Source: Flagellimonas oceanensis | Lineage (GTDB): Bacteria; Bacteroidota; Bacteroidia; Flavobacteriales; Flavobacteriaceae | Direction of reading: 5' to 3' | Assembly (NCBI RefSeq): GCF_003992595.1 | Contig: NZ_RZNA01000040.1 | Coordinates: 248,001-312,000, forward strand | DNA length: 64,000 nucleotides | Shown here: positions 18,984-27,601 of the stretch, in pieces | Position numbering within the stretch: position 1 is the stretch's first letter | How the letters are laid out: every line of letters begins with the position of its first letter | Notes under the pieces: generated by a model | Seen by the model: the letters and a program-made list of their open reading frames with translations, nothing else | The model's database searches: none | What the model was told of the DNA's origin: nothing | Position numbers and translations under genes: made by a program

Positions 18984-19766
18984 ATGGAACTACAGTTTTT
19001 TAAATATCAAGGAACGGGGAACGATTTCGTAATTATCGACAATCGTCAACAAATATTTCCCAAAAACAATACCAAGTTGGTGGCAGAACTCTGCGACCGA
19101 AGATTTGGCATAGGAGCTGACGGATTGATTCTATTGGAAAATGACAATATGTCGGATTTTAAGATGGTCTATTTTAATTCTGATGGTGCAGAGGCCAGTA
19201 TGTGCGGAAATGGAGGAAGATGTTTGGTTGCTTTTGCGCACTATTTGGGAGTTTTTGAAAAAGAAGCAATCTTCAATGCAGTCGACGGGCTACATCATGC
19301 AACGATCGAAGGGGATATCGTGAACTTGAAAATGGTGAACGTGGATAAGATCCATGAGAAACAAAACCATAGCTTTTTGGACACAGGTTCACCACACCAT
19401 GTGCAAATCGTGAAAGAATTGGAAAAGTTTGATGTACAAAAAGAAGGCAAAAAACTCCGTTACGGATTATATGGTCAGCCTGGAAGTAATATCAATTTCG
19501 TGGAACAGACCAACGAAAACACTTTCGAAGTACGGACCTATGAGAGGGGAGTGGAAGGTGAGACCTACTCTTGCGGTACTGGTGTAACAGCAGTGGCCTT
19601 GGCCATGCACGAATCGGGTAAAACCGCTGCCAATGAAGTTCATATCAAAACCATTGGGGGAGATTTGACCATTTCTTTTGAGAAAAAGGACGGGAAATAC
19701 AGCAATATCTTTCTAAAAGGTCCAGCGATACAAGTATTTAAAGGAACCATCGAATGCTCAATCTAA
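18984..19766 (+). CDS. dapF: Diaminopimelate epimerase
   Basis: The 260-residue enzyme converts LL- to meso-diaminopimelate for lysine and peptidoglycan. The start is ATG 18984 (MELQFFKYQGTGNDFVIID); a GTG two codons upstream is weaker. The two catalytic Cys boxes are ASMCGNGGRCL (about 72-82) and YSCGTGVTAVALA (about 194-206). The stop overlaps the following GNAT start by 13 bp, so dapF, the GNAT gene and mltG form one operon. Confidence 0.96.
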   Translation: MELQFFKYQGTGNDFVIIDNRQQIFPKNNTKLVAELCDRRFGIGADGLILLENDNMSDFKMVYFNSDGAEASMCGNGGRCLVAFAHYLGVFEKEAIFNAVDGLHHATIEGDIVNLKMVNVDKIHEKQNHSFLDTGSPHHVQIVKELEKFDVQKEGKKLRYGLYGQPGSNINFVEQTNENTFEVRTYERGVEGETYSCGTGVTAVALAMHESGKTAANEVHIKTIGGDLTISFEKKDGKYSNIFLKGPAIQVFKGTIECSI

Positions 19767-20287
19767 AAGGAAAACAAGTTTATTTAAGGGCCTTGGAGCC
19801 CACCGACCTCGATTTTCTCTACAAACTGGAAAATGACACATCGGTTTGGGAGGTAAGCGGCACCTTAAAGCCCTATTCCAAAAAAGTGCTGCAATTATAT
19901 TTGGACAATGCCCATAGGGATATTTATGATGTGAAGCAATTGCGATTGTGCATCAGTAATCATCAAGATGAGTGTATTGGGCTGATTGATTTGTTTGATT
20001 TTGACCCCAAACACCGCCGAGCAGGCATTGGAATCATAATTGTTGAACCGGGAGATCGCAACAAGGGGGCTGGGGCGGAAGCTTTGTCACTTTTGTGTAA
20101 CTATGCTTTTTCCAATTTGGACATGCATCAGCTGTACGCCAATATTTTGGAGGATAACGAAGCTAGTATCCACCTGTTTCAAAAAATGGGTTTTGAGGAA
20201 ATCGGCGTTAAAAAAGAATGGATACGGACCAGTAAAGGGTTCAAGAACGAAATAATGTATCAAAAGATCAACACAGATGAATCTTAA
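19754..20287 (+). CDS. GNAT N-acetyltransferase, RimJ/RimL type
   Basis: The 177-residue acetyltransferase has the GNAT fold: N-terminal LRALEPTDLDFLYKLEND, the acetyl-CoA loop EPGDRNKGAGAEALSLL (about 98-114; a variant of RxxGxG/A) and the late LYANILEDNEASIHLFQKMGF. Members acetylate protein N-termini or small amines; the substrate is unknown. It overlaps dapF by 13 bp and mltG by 11 bp, so it is translationally linked to cell-wall genes, but that does not prove a wall role. Confidence 0.88.
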   Translation: MLNLKGKQVYLRALEPTDLDFLYKLENDTSVWEVSGTLKPYSKKVLQLYLDNAHRDIYDVKQLRLCISNHQDECIGLIDLFDFDPKHRRAGIGIIIVEPGDRNKGAGAEALSLLCNYAFSNLDMHQLYANILEDNEASIHLFQKMGFEEIGVKKEWIRTSKGFKNEIMYQKINTDES

Positions 20288-21320
20288 AAAAGTACTTTGG
20301 GCAACCGCCATTCTTGGGCTGTTGATTTGCGGTTTTATCTCCTATCAAATCTATAGTGCCATTTTTAGCCCCAACACCCTGTTCAATAATGATGAGGCAT
20401 ATGTTTATATTGCTTCTGATGCTACATTTTCAGATGTTAAAACCTCATTGGAGCCTTTATTGCAGGATTTGTCCACTTTTGAAGCGGTTGCCAAGCGCAA
20501 AGGATACATTACCAATATTAAGGCTGGGAAATATGCACTGAAAAAAGGGATGAACAATAACGAGATCATCAATACCCTACGCAGCGCTAATATTCCTGTA
20601 CAGGTATCTTTTAATAATCAAGAATCGGTTGCCTTATTGGCTGGAAGGATTTCTGAACAAATTGAAGCCGATAGTTTATCACTTGTTCAAACCTTTAATG
20701 ATCCCGATTTTTTGAAGGAATCCAAGTTTAATGAGGATAGCAAACTCGCAATGTATATTCCCAACACCTACGAGTTTTTCTGGAATACCGATGCCGAGAG
20801 CTTTCGAGACAGGATGAAAACCGAGTATGATCGTTTCTGGAACGAGGAGCGTTTGCAAAAAGCAAAAAACTTGGGTCTCAGCCCTAACGAGGTTACTGCC
20901 TTGGCAGCCATAGTGCAAAAGGAAACCGCTAAAGTGGATGAACGCCCTCGAGTTGCTGGCGTATACCTTAATAGGATAAGAAGGGGGATGTTGCTTCAAG
21001 CTGACCCCACGGTAATCTATGCCATCAAAAAAGAAACGGGCAATTATGATACTATCATAAAAAGAGTGCTTTTTCGTGATTTGGAGATGGATTCCCCATA
21101 CAACACCTATAAATATGCAGGTGTCCCGCCCGGTCCGATTACGATGCCGGACATATCATCCATTGATGCGGTTTTGAACCCCGAAAAGCACGATTATCTT
21201 TATTTTGTGGTCGATGTTTCCAACTTTGGATATCACATGTTTGCCAAAACTTTGGCGCAACACAACCGAAATAAAGTGCAATACATCCGTTGGTTGAACC
21301 AACAAAAAGTAATGAGATAG
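20277..21320 (+). CDS. mltG: Endolytic murein transglycosylase MltG
   Basis: The 347-residue inner-membrane protein has one N-terminal membrane helix (about 7-29), a LysM-like segment and the YceG catalytic domain. The catalytic Glu216 lies in AAIVQKETAK, followed by RVAGVYLNRIRRGMLLQADPTVIYA (about 225-250) and the conserved SPYNTYKYAGVPPGPI (about 276-291). It cuts nascent glycan strands and sets their length. It is the last gene of the dapF operon (11-bp overlap upstream). Confidence 0.95.
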   Translation: MNLKKVLWATAILGLLICGFISYQIYSAIFSPNTLFNNDEAYVYIASDATFSDVKTSLEPLLQDLSTFEAVAKRKGYITNIKAGKYALKKGMNNNEIINTLRSANIPVQVSFNNQESVALLAGRISEQIEADSLSLVQTFNDPDFLKESKFNEDSKLAMYIPNTYEFFWNTDAESFRDRMKTEYDRFWNEERLQKAKNLGLSPNEVTALAAIVQKETAKVDERPRVAGVYLNRIRRGMLLQADPTVIYAIKKETGNYDTIIKRVLFRDLEMDSPYNTYKYAGVPPGPITMPDISSIDAVLNPEKHDYLYFVVDVSNFGYHMFAKTLAQHNRNKVQYIRWLNQQKVMR

Positions 21321-21416
21321 CACTCTTTATCGTTGATTTTCATCACTTTAACGGATTTTAAGGCTGATTTAAGAAATCTTTATGAGCTTTAGGGTACCCA
21401 TTCTACAAACTCCTCC

Positions 21417-21424
21417 TATATTTG
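21417..21424 (+). promoter_or_regulatory. -7 promoter box (TATATTTG)
   Basis: An exact TAnnTTTG match 46 nt before the ATG at 21471. A run with dyad character, ATACGTATATGTAT (21444-21457), lies in the leader. Confidence 0.6.
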
Positions 21425-21470
21425 CCGGCCAAATTGATTTTTGATACGTATATGTATCGAGATCACAAAT

Positions 21471-22130
21471 ATGAACAATATGAAAAGATGGATAGGTTTT
21501 ATACTGCATCTTGCCATGATTGTAGTTTTGACAAGTTTTGGAACGTATACTGTAATGAAAAAAGTGGATGTTGAAATTCCGGAATCATTAAAGGTATCGA
21601 CCAATTTGGAATTTTTTGCACCGCAAGATTCCATTGCACTTATTGACGATGACGAGGACGAGGTAACCCCTCCTTTTCTGGGCAAAGCCTTCAATGGCTT
21701 TAAGGAAGCGCTCGCTTTTAAAGAATCCCAGGGTAAATATCATAGAGTAAACACATTGGGCTATTTAGGTAAATACCAGTTTGGTAGTAGTACCTTGCAT
21801 TTGATGGGCGTTTACGATATGGATGATTTTCTGGAAAACCCAGAACTTCAGGAAAAGGCTTTTGAGGCCAATATTGCCCGAAACAAGTGGATTCTGAGAA
21901 GAGACATTAAGCGTTTTAACGGAAAAACCATTGGAGGAATCAAGGTTACGGAGTCGGGTATACTAGCTGCAGCACATTTGGCTGGAGCAGGAAACGTCAA
22001 AAAGTATCTACGATCGTACGGGCAAAATGATGTAACTGATGCTTACGGAAGTAACATTTCGTATTACATGAAAAAGTTTGCGGGCTACGATATTTCCAAT
22101 ATCAAGCAGCAGAAAAATGCCAAGGTATAA
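21471..22130 (+). CDS. Membrane-anchored lysozyme-fold protein, probable peptidoglycan hydrolase
   Basis: The 219-residue protein is started at ATG 21471 (MNNMKRWIGFILHL); the frame upstream opens only with a TTG. It has an N-terminal membrane helix (about 7-26), an acidic linker (DDDEDE near 61-66) and a C-terminal SLT/lysozyme-like domain. The 'EALAFKESQGKYHRVN' segment (near 80-95) holds the likely catalytic Glu, followed by LGYLGKYQFGSSTL and the late AAHLAGAGNVKKYL. It follows mltG and precedes a bidirectional terminator. Catalysis is inferred from fold motifs only. Confidence 0.8.
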   Translation: MNNMKRWIGFILHLAMIVVLTSFGTYTVMKKVDVEIPESLKVSTNLEFFAPQDSIALIDDDEDEVTPPFLGKAFNGFKEALAFKESQGKYHRVNTLGYLGKYQFGSSTLHLMGVYDMDDFLENPELQEKAFEANIARNKWILRRDIKRFNGKTIGGIKVTESGILAAAHLAGAGNVKKYLRSYGQNDVTDAYGSNISYYMKKFAGYDISNIKQQKNAKV

Positions 22131-22150
22131 TAGGCTAAGAATTACTATTT

Positions 22151-22181
22151 AAAAAAAGCTCCGGATTTCGGAGCTTTTTTT
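22151..22181. terminator. Bidirectional intrinsic terminator
   Basis: A perfect stem, AAAAAAAGCTCCG/CGGAGCTTTTTTT, with a GATTT loop lies between two convergent genes (stops at 22130 and 22180), so it works both ways. Confidence 0.93.
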
Positions 22182-22908
22182 ATGCTTGAATAATATAGAT
22201 TGTCGGTCGTTTATCGAGGTCTATCTCAATTTCGCTCCACTCATGTACACTTTTGGTGGAGATGAACTCCGTTGGTAAAGTAATGTCGCAAGCAATGCAC
22301 AAGCGGGTAGATTTATGGAGCGTTTTCAATAGCTCTTTCACCAATTTGTTGTTTCGGTAAGGCGTCTCCATAAAAATTTGGGATTGTCCTTTGTCGCGGG
22401 AGAATCGTTCCAAACCTTTCACCATCTTCTTTCGTTCTGTATTGTCAATGGGCAAATAACCATTAAAGGCAAAGTTTTGTCCGTTCATCCCACTGCTCAT
22501 CATTGCCATCAAAATAGAGGAGGGGCCTACCAAGGGCACCACCTGTATCCTTCTTTCGTGGGCAACACGAACTACATCGGCGCCGGGGTCGGCAATTCCC
22601 GGGCATCCAGCCTCAGATAAAATCCCGATATCATGCCCATGGATACAAGGGTCTAAAAACGAAGGAATTTCCTCTGCTTTGGTATATTTGTTCAGGGGTT
22701 GTAAGTGGAGTTCGGGTTGTGATTTGCTGGGACTTACCCGTTTGATGAATCGTCTGGCAGTCTTTTCGTTTTCCACAATATAGTGGTCAATGCGTTCAAT
22801 GGTTCCTTTTACCGATATGGGCAACACCTCCAAAGGAGCATTGTCTCCCAAGGTGGTGGGAATCAAATAGATTTTCCCCATTACTAAACCCGGTTTTTCC
22901 TCTTGCAT
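22180..22908 (-). CDS. SAM-dependent methyltransferase, RsmI/tetrapyrrole-methylase fold
   Basis: The 242-residue protein has MGKIYLIPTTLGDN near the N-terminus, the 'IGILSEAGCPGIADPG' box (about 95-110) and 'VPLVGPSSILMAMMSSGMNGQNFAFNGYLP' (about 123-152). These are RsmI-family signatures; RsmI methylates the 2'-O of C1402 in 16S rRNA. This protein is a shorter, distinct Bacteroidota branch, so the exact rRNA target is uncertain. MGKIYL at 22881 may be the true start; the ATG at 22908 lies 4 bp after the upstream stop. It forms an operon with the phosphatase and dnaA. Confidence 0.85.
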   Translation of the reverse strand: MQEEKPGLVMGKIYLIPTTLGDNAPLEVLPISVKGTIERIDHYIVENEKTARRFIKRVSPSKSQPELHLQPLNKYTKAEEIPSFLDPCIHGHDIGILSEAGCPGIADPGADVVRVAHERRIQVVPLVGPSSILMAMMSSGMNGQNFAFNGYLPIDNTERKKMVKGLERFSRDKGQSQIFMETPYRNNKLVKELLKTLHKSTRLCIACDITLPTEFISTKSVHEWSEIEIDLDKRPTIYIIQA

Positions 22909-22912
22909 GGGC

Positions 22913-23365
22913 TTAATTTAGCTTTTTCGCAATTGCCTCACAAGCCCTATCGATCATTTGGTATACATTTTCAAAACCATCTTCGCCTCCATAGTAGGGA
23001 TCAGGAACCTCTTGTATGCCTACTTCAACCTCGCTCAACAACAATTTTACTTTGCTGGCTTCCTCTTTGTTTGTGGCAAGACTGGCCACATCCGAAAAAT
23101 TGCTTCGGTCCATGACATAGATGTGGTCAAACTCCAAAAAGTCTTGTCTGGAAAACTTTCTACACTTTTGATGAGTAATGTTCAAGCCATATTTTTTGGC
23201 TACAGCAATGGAGCGTTTGTCGGGCGGATTACCTACATGATATCCGGCCGTCCCTGCGGAATCCACGAAAACGGCTTCAGAATCCACTTTAGATTGCAGA
23301 ATGCCTTCAGCCAATGGTGATCTGCAAATGTTTCCTAAGCAGACCATCAAAACTTTGGTTTTCAT
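22913..23365 (-). CDS. Low-molecular-weight protein-tyrosine phosphatase
   Basis: The 150-residue protein has the N-terminal phosphate loop C9-L-G-N-I-C-R15-S (CX5R) and the late general-acid segment VPDPYYGGEDGFENVY (about 121-136). It dephosphorylates phosphotyrosine or arginine-phosphate proteins. It lies 16 bp after dnaA and 4 bp before the RsmI-like gene on the same strand. Target proteins are unknown; no tyrosine kinase is in the window. Confidence 0.94.
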   Translation of the reverse strand: MKTKVLMVCLGNICRSPLAEGILQSKVDSEAVFVDSAGTAGYHVGNPPDKRSIAVAKKYGLNITHQKCRKFSRQDFLEFDHIYVMDRSNFSDVASLATNKEEASKVKLLLSEVEVGIQEVPDPYYGGEDGFENVYQMIDRACEAIAKKLN

Positions 23366-23381
23366 AAATGAGTTGTGAATA

Positions 23382-24806
23382 TTAAGAGAACTTCTTGCTT
23401 AAGTCCTCAATGTACTTTCTGAATTGCTTATCGGTCTCAGCAAGGTTATCCACCGTTTTGCAGGCATGGAGCACGGTCGCATGATCGCGTTTTCCAATTT
23501 GTGAACCAATACTGGCCAAAGACGCCTTGGTAAATTTCTTTGCAAAGAACATGGCCAATTGCCTGGCTTGTACAATGTGGCGTTTTCTGGTTTTGGACTG
23601 AAGCGTGGCCACATCCATTTCAAAGTAATCGGATACTACTTTTTGAATGTAGTCAATGGAGACTTCGCGCTTCGTGTTTTTCACGAACTTTTCCACTACT
23701 TGTTGGGCCAGTTCCAAAGTAACCTCGCGTTTGTTGAAAGAAGATTGTGCAATCAAGGAAATGATGGCACCTTCCAGTTCACGGATATTGGTCTTGATGT
23801 TCTTGGCCACATGGTCGATGATATCTTCGGGCATTTCAACCCCATCTCGGTACAATTTGTTTTTCAAGATGGACACACGGGTTTCGTAATCTGGACTTTG
23901 CAATTCTGCTGAAAGACCCCATTTGAAACGGGAGAGCAAACGCTGCTCAATATCCTGCATATCCACAGGAGCTTTGTCCGATGTCAATATTACCTGCTTA
24001 CCATTTTGGTGCAAGTGGTTAAAAATATGGAAGAATACATCCTGAGTTCCAGATTTGCCGGATAGAAATTGTACATCATCAATGATAAGTACATCTATCA
24101 ACTGGTAAAAATGGATAAAATCGTTTCGGGTATTCTTTTTTACCGACTCTATATATTGTTGCGTGAATTTCTCCGCCGAAATATAGAGTACCGTCTTTTC
24201 TGGATACTTGTCTTTTATTTCAACCCCAATTGCATGGGCCAAGTGGGTCTTACCCAAACCGACGCCACCAAAAACCAATAATGGGTTAAAGGATGTTCCT
24301 CCCGGTTTGTTGGCCACAGCCATTCCTGCTGAACGTGCCAAGCGGTTGGAATCGCCTTCCAGGAAATTATCAAAATTATAGTTGGGATTTAACTGGGATT
24401 CAATTTTAATGTTTCGAATTCCAGGAATCACAAATGGATTTTTAAGTTCGGGACTTTTGGAGGTAATCGGCACATCCAATTCCTGAGGTCCCACAGCGGT
24501 ACGGTTGGAACTTGGAATCTGTTCCGTAAAAGGCTCCTTGTTACCGTACTTGTTTTCCATTTTTATAACGTAGATCAGCTTAGCGTTGCTACCCAACTCA
24601 CGGGTCATGGCAACTTTAAGAAGCTTTACATAATGTTCTTCGAGCCATTCGTAGAAAAACTTACTGGGAACCTGAATGCTTAGTGCCTTATCAGTTAGTT
24701 TTATAGGTTTGATGGGTTCAAACCATGTTTTGAATGCCTGCGGTTGGATGTTATCTTGGATAAAAGCCAAACAGTTGTTCCATACGGAATTAGCAGTAGC
24801 ACTCAT
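23382..24806 (-). CDS. dnaA: Chromosomal replication initiator protein DnaA
   Basis: The 474-residue AAA+ ATPase opens DNA at the origin. Domain I is at about 1-85, the linker at 90-130, Walker A GGVGLGKT at 180-187, Walker B IIDD at 241-244, and the C-terminal helix-turn-helix with the DnaA signature RDHATVLHACKTV (about 443-455). It heads the minus-strand dnaA-phosphatase-methylase unit. The 201-bp upstream gap (24807-25007) shows no clear DnaA-box cluster. Confidence 0.97.
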   Translation of the reverse strand: MSATANSVWNNCLAFIQDNIQPQAFKTWFEPIKPIKLTDKALSIQVPSKFFYEWLEEHYVKLLKVAMTRELGSNAKLIYVIKMENKYGNKEPFTEQIPSSNRTAVGPQELDVPITSKSPELKNPFVIPGIRNIKIESQLNPNYNFDNFLEGDSNRLARSAGMAVANKPGGTSFNPLLVFGGVGLGKTHLAHAIGVEIKDKYPEKTVLYISAEKFTQQYIESVKKNTRNDFIHFYQLIDVLIIDDVQFLSGKSGTQDVFFHIFNHLHQNGKQVILTSDKAPVDMQDIEQRLLSRFKWGLSAELQSPDYETRVSILKNKLYRDGVEMPEDIIDHVAKNIKTNIRELEGAIISLIAQSSFNKREVTLELAQQVVEKFVKNTKREVSIDYIQKVVSDYFEMDVATLQSKTRKRHIVQARQLAMFFAKKFTKASLASIGSQIGKRDHATVLHACKTVDNLAETDKQFRKYIEDLSKKFS

Positions 24807-25007
24807 AGAAGTTTTTCCTTGTTTTAATGGTTAGCTTTAAACTTAAGAGTAAGCATCTAAAGGATTATAGGATGCTTATTGGATGCGACAAATATGTGAA
24901 CAAATCTTTTAAAAAAAAAATGAAATTGTCATTGAAAGTTTTGTTTTTTTTTCGCATGTTGCCCTTAAAATAAGCGAGCCTCTAAATATATAATTTTTCA
25001 GCTAAAA
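24807..25007. other. Divergent intergenic region upstream of dnaA
   Basis: This AT-rich spacer separates dnaA from the plus-strand thioesterase. It contains an imperfect hairpin AAGCATC...GATGCTT (24851-24877) and two A/T runs. There is only one weak DnaA-box-like site (TGTGAACAA, 24895-24903, 7 of 9). I see no AT-rich repeat array, so I do not call an origin. Confidence 0.5.
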
Positions 25008-25406
25008 ATGGGTCTAAATTCATATTCTTTTCGGGTTCGTTATGCAGAAACCGACCAAATGGGTGTTGTTTACCACGGTAATTATGCACAGTACTTCGAA
25101 TTGGGTCGAGTAGAGTGGTTAAGAGCGATGGGAATCACTTACAAGAGTATGGAGGATAATGGTGTGATGCTGCCCGTAATTTCTTTACATATTGATTACA
25201 AAAAGTCTGCGCTGTATGATGATTTGTTAACTGTGGAGACGCAACTCAAATCCAAACCCTTGGTCAAAATTGAATTCAATTATAAACTAATCAACGAAGC
25301 GGGGGAATTATTGGCCACCGCAAATACAGTTTTGGCCTTTATGGATAAAAAAACCGGCAGGCCCATAAAATGTCCAGATTATATTTTGGAAAAGTTGGAT
25401 GATTGA
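25008..25406 (+). CDS. Acyl-CoA thioesterase, YbgC/4HBT hotdog fold
   Basis: The 132-residue hotdog protein has the 4HBT signature RYAETDQMGVVYHGNYAQYFE (Asp near residue 16) and VRYAETDQ start typical of YbgC/FadM. It would hydrolyse a short- or medium-chain acyl-CoA thioester. It is divergent from dnaA and single. The exact acyl chain is unknown. Confidence 0.9.
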   Translation: MGLNSYSFRVRYAETDQMGVVYHGNYAQYFELGRVEWLRAMGITYKSMEDNGVMLPVISLHIDYKKSALYDDLLTVETQLKSKPLVKIEFNYKLINEAGELLATANTVLAFMDKKTGRPIKCPDYILEKLDD

Positions 25407-25413
25407 ATTTTTT

Positions 25414-25437
25414 CAGAAGTCAGAAGTCAGAAGTCAG
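25414..25437. repeat. Short tandem repeat (CAGAAGT x 3.4)
   Basis: Three perfect copies of the 7-mer CAGAAGT followed by CAG, directly after the thioesterase stop. The rest of the 114-bp gap holds nothing clear. Confidence 0.8.
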
Positions 25438-25520
25438 GTCCTGGGATTGGTGAGTCTTTGTTCTTGTATCTTTCAGCGAAGCGGTCCTGGATTTAACAAC
25501 CCAGGCGGTTTTCGATTCAA

Positions 25521-26135
25521 TTAATCCATCATAGTCGTATCCACTCCATGTATTTCATCGAAAAGTTGAAAAACTTCTTCCGATTCACTTAATCGGACCG
25601 AAATAACCAGTTCACAATCCAATTCCATTTTCTGGGACACAATGTCCAGGTTTTTTTGTTTGATGGTACGCATCACTATATCCATTGCCGGATACTCAAA
25701 TTGTAACCGCAATTTCGTCTTGATGGTTTTTTTGACAATCTTGGCACTTTCCAACGCCATTTGAGCAGCCGTTTTGTAGGCTTGTATCAATCCGCCGACC
25801 CCAAGTTTGGTGCCTCCAAAGATTCGGGTAACGGTAATCAGTACATTGGTCACATCAAAGGATTGTATTTGTCCGTAAATGGGCATTCCGGCTGAATTGT
25901 TCGGTTCGCCATCATCATTGGCCCTGTACATAGGGTTTTCTGTTCCCAGTTGCCAAGCATAACAAACATGATTGGCCGTATGATACTTTTTTCGAAGCTC
26001 CTCTACAATCGGTTTTACATCATCCTCTGAAGCAATGGGGTGTACTTGAGCGTAGAATTTGCTCTTTCTGTCCTTATATAATATCTCGGGTGAAGTTTTG
26101 GTAACAGTCCTATAAGCATCCTCTTTTTTCTCCAT
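25521..26135 (-). CDS. YigZ/IMPACT family protein (UPF0029)
   Basis: The 204-residue protein has the IMPACT N-terminal domain: 'KSKFYAQVHPI', HTANHVCYAWQLG, NDDGEPNNSAGMPI (about 75-88) and TRIFGGTKLGVGGLIQAY (about 103-120), followed by a DUF1949-like C-terminal ferredoxin domain. Family members are linked to translation or proteolysis control but have no firm biochemical role. It is the last gene of the ribD/HAD/EamA/YigZ operon; its ATG shares one base with the EamA stop. Confidence 0.92.
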   Translation of the reverse strand: MEKKEDAYRTVTKTSPEILYKDRKSKFYAQVHPIASEDDVKPIVEELRKKYHTANHVCYAWQLGTENPMYRANDDGEPNNSAGMPIYGQIQSFDVTNVLITVTRIFGGTKLGVGGLIQAYKTAAQMALESAKIVKKTIKTKLRLQFEYPAMDIVMRTIKQKNLDIVSQKMELDCELVISVRLSESEEVFQLFDEIHGVDTTMMD

Positions 26136-26998
26136 TAGAACAAAGCTACCAATATTATGCTCAAAACGGACAAGGCGACACCGCTCCAGTTTTTAAGACT
26201 TAGTTTCTCTTTAAACAAAACTATTCCGAAAAGTGTGGAGAACATCACTATGGCAACATTATTTAAGGTAAAGATGGCGGCACTGCTCAAAATGTCAGCC
26301 CGTAGGGCGCGAATCAAAAAGTAAATGGAAAAATAGTTGGGTACACCAAGAGCAATTCCTCCCACAATGTTTTTCAGGTTGATTTTCAAGGGGATTTTAG
26401 TTGCCTTTATACCGATAAAAATAAAACCGGTCAAGGCAGCAAAACCAAAAATCATGGAAGAGAACACGGGAATCTCTTGATCGGTCAAATGGATTTCCTC
26501 AAAATACTGGATGCTCGTATCGATAATACCTGAGCCCAGAAAAACCAATAAAGGTAGTATCAGTGCTTTTCGGTCTATCCTAATGCTCTTCTCTTTAATG
26601 GAAGCCAAGTACACGGCGACCAGCGCCAAAACAATCCCGATAATCTGTAAAGCACTTAAATGCTCACCATATAAAAGGACTCCCATCACTACGGGAATGG
26701 CCAGTGACATTTTGGTGGCCACCGAGGCTACGGAAACACCTGAGACCTGTGCGGTACGAGCCATCAAATTAAAGATGACAATAAAAAGTATACCTAATAA
26801 TATAGGACCGATGAGCCAAGGTTTATAGGTGAAGTCATTTACGCCAACGGGACCATCATACAAAAAGAACCCAACGGCACAGGCTACCACATAATTGGTA
26901 ATGATGGCGTAAAGCGTCTGGATTCTGAAAACATCGAACAGTTTAAAGACCACAAAAATCAAAGTCGAGCTCAAAACGCTCAGAATCAGATATACCAT
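26135..26998 (-). CDS. EamA/DMT-family membrane transporter
   Basis: The 287-residue protein has about ten membrane helices in two EamA repeats (first about 1-135, second about 145-287), with the typical 'ALVAVYLAS' and 'SVLSIILVALF' repeat ends. The family exports metabolites such as amino acids or drugs; the substrate is unknown. Its stop overlaps the YigZ start by one base, and it begins immediately after the HAD gene, so the operon is tightly packed. Confidence 0.87.
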   Translation of the reverse strand: MVYLILSVLSSTLIFVVFKLFDVFRIQTLYAIITNYVVACAVGFFLYDGPVGVNDFTYKPWLIGPILLGILFIVIFNLMARTAQVSGVSVASVATKMSLAIPVVMGVLLYGEHLSALQIIGIVLALVAVYLASIKEKSIRIDRKALILPLLVFLGSGIIDTSIQYFEEIHLTDQEIPVFSSMIFGFAALTGFIFIGIKATKIPLKINLKNIVGGIALGVPNYFSIYFLIRALRADILSSAAIFTLNNVAIVMFSTLFGIVLFKEKLSLKNWSGVALSVLSIILVALF

Positions 26999-27601
26999 TT
27001 ATAATTTTGATTTTAGCTGGGTTACATCCTCTCGGCCCACTTGAAGGTTCCAAACGTTAATTCCTAAGGTGGCTGCAGCATCGGTATTCTCCTTTACATC
27101 ATCCACAAAAAAGGTTTCTTCCGCTGTAAGTTGGTTTTCTTGGAGAACAAAATCAAAAATTTCGGCATCTGGTTTACGCATACCCATTTCATAACTTAGG
27201 TAAAACACATCAAATGCATTTTTGAACCTATTGAATCGTTCAGCGCCCATTTGTTCCCTCACACGTTCAATATGCAGGTCATTGGTGTTGCTCAACAATA
27301 TCATTTTATATACATTTTCTGCAGCAAACTGTTCAATGAATTCCAAACGGTGTTCGGGAAAATCCAGTAAAATGGAGTTCCACGCGTTAGTCAAATATTC
27401 CCTGCTGGCTTTGGGGAAGTGAGTGGAAACTTCATCCAAAAAGTCAGAAGAAGCCATGAGTCCTTTCTCATAATTTTGAAATAGACTTTCTAAACTGGGG
27501 GTTATTTCGGTAAAACCGTGCTGCACCATAGCTTTAGCCGTCGCAGGTTTGTCCAGATTGATGAGCACATCGCCAAAATCGAGAATTATGTTTTTAATCA
27601 T
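26999..27601 (-). CDS. HAD-superfamily hydrolase (YihX-like)
   Basis: The 200-residue protein has HAD motif I as ILDFGDVLINLD (nucleophile near residue 8; the second Asp is replaced by Gly, as in other YihX-like members), motif II LLSNTND (about 102-108), and motif III/IV with MRKPDAEIF (about 140-148) and FFVDDVKEN (about 163-171). It would dephosphorylate a small phosphate ester. It overlaps ribD by 8 bp. In a riboflavin operon a flavin-precursor phosphatase role is tempting, but unproven. Confidence 0.85.
   Translation of the reverse strand: MIKNIILDFGDVLINLDKPATAKAMVQHGFTEITPSLESLFQNYEKGLMASSDFLDEVSTHFPKASREYLTNAWNSILLDFPEHRLEFIEQFAAENVYKMILLSNTNDLHIERVREQMGAERFNRFKNAFDVFYLSYEMGMRKPDAEIFDFVLQENQLTAEETFFVDDVKENTDAAATLGINVWNLQVGREDVTQLKSKL

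Noticed and set aside
24807..25007. Chromosome origin next to dnaA
   Set aside because: Only one weak 7/9 DnaA-box match and no repeat cluster. A TTATCCACC match at 23446-23454 lies inside dnaA coding sequence and is probably chance.
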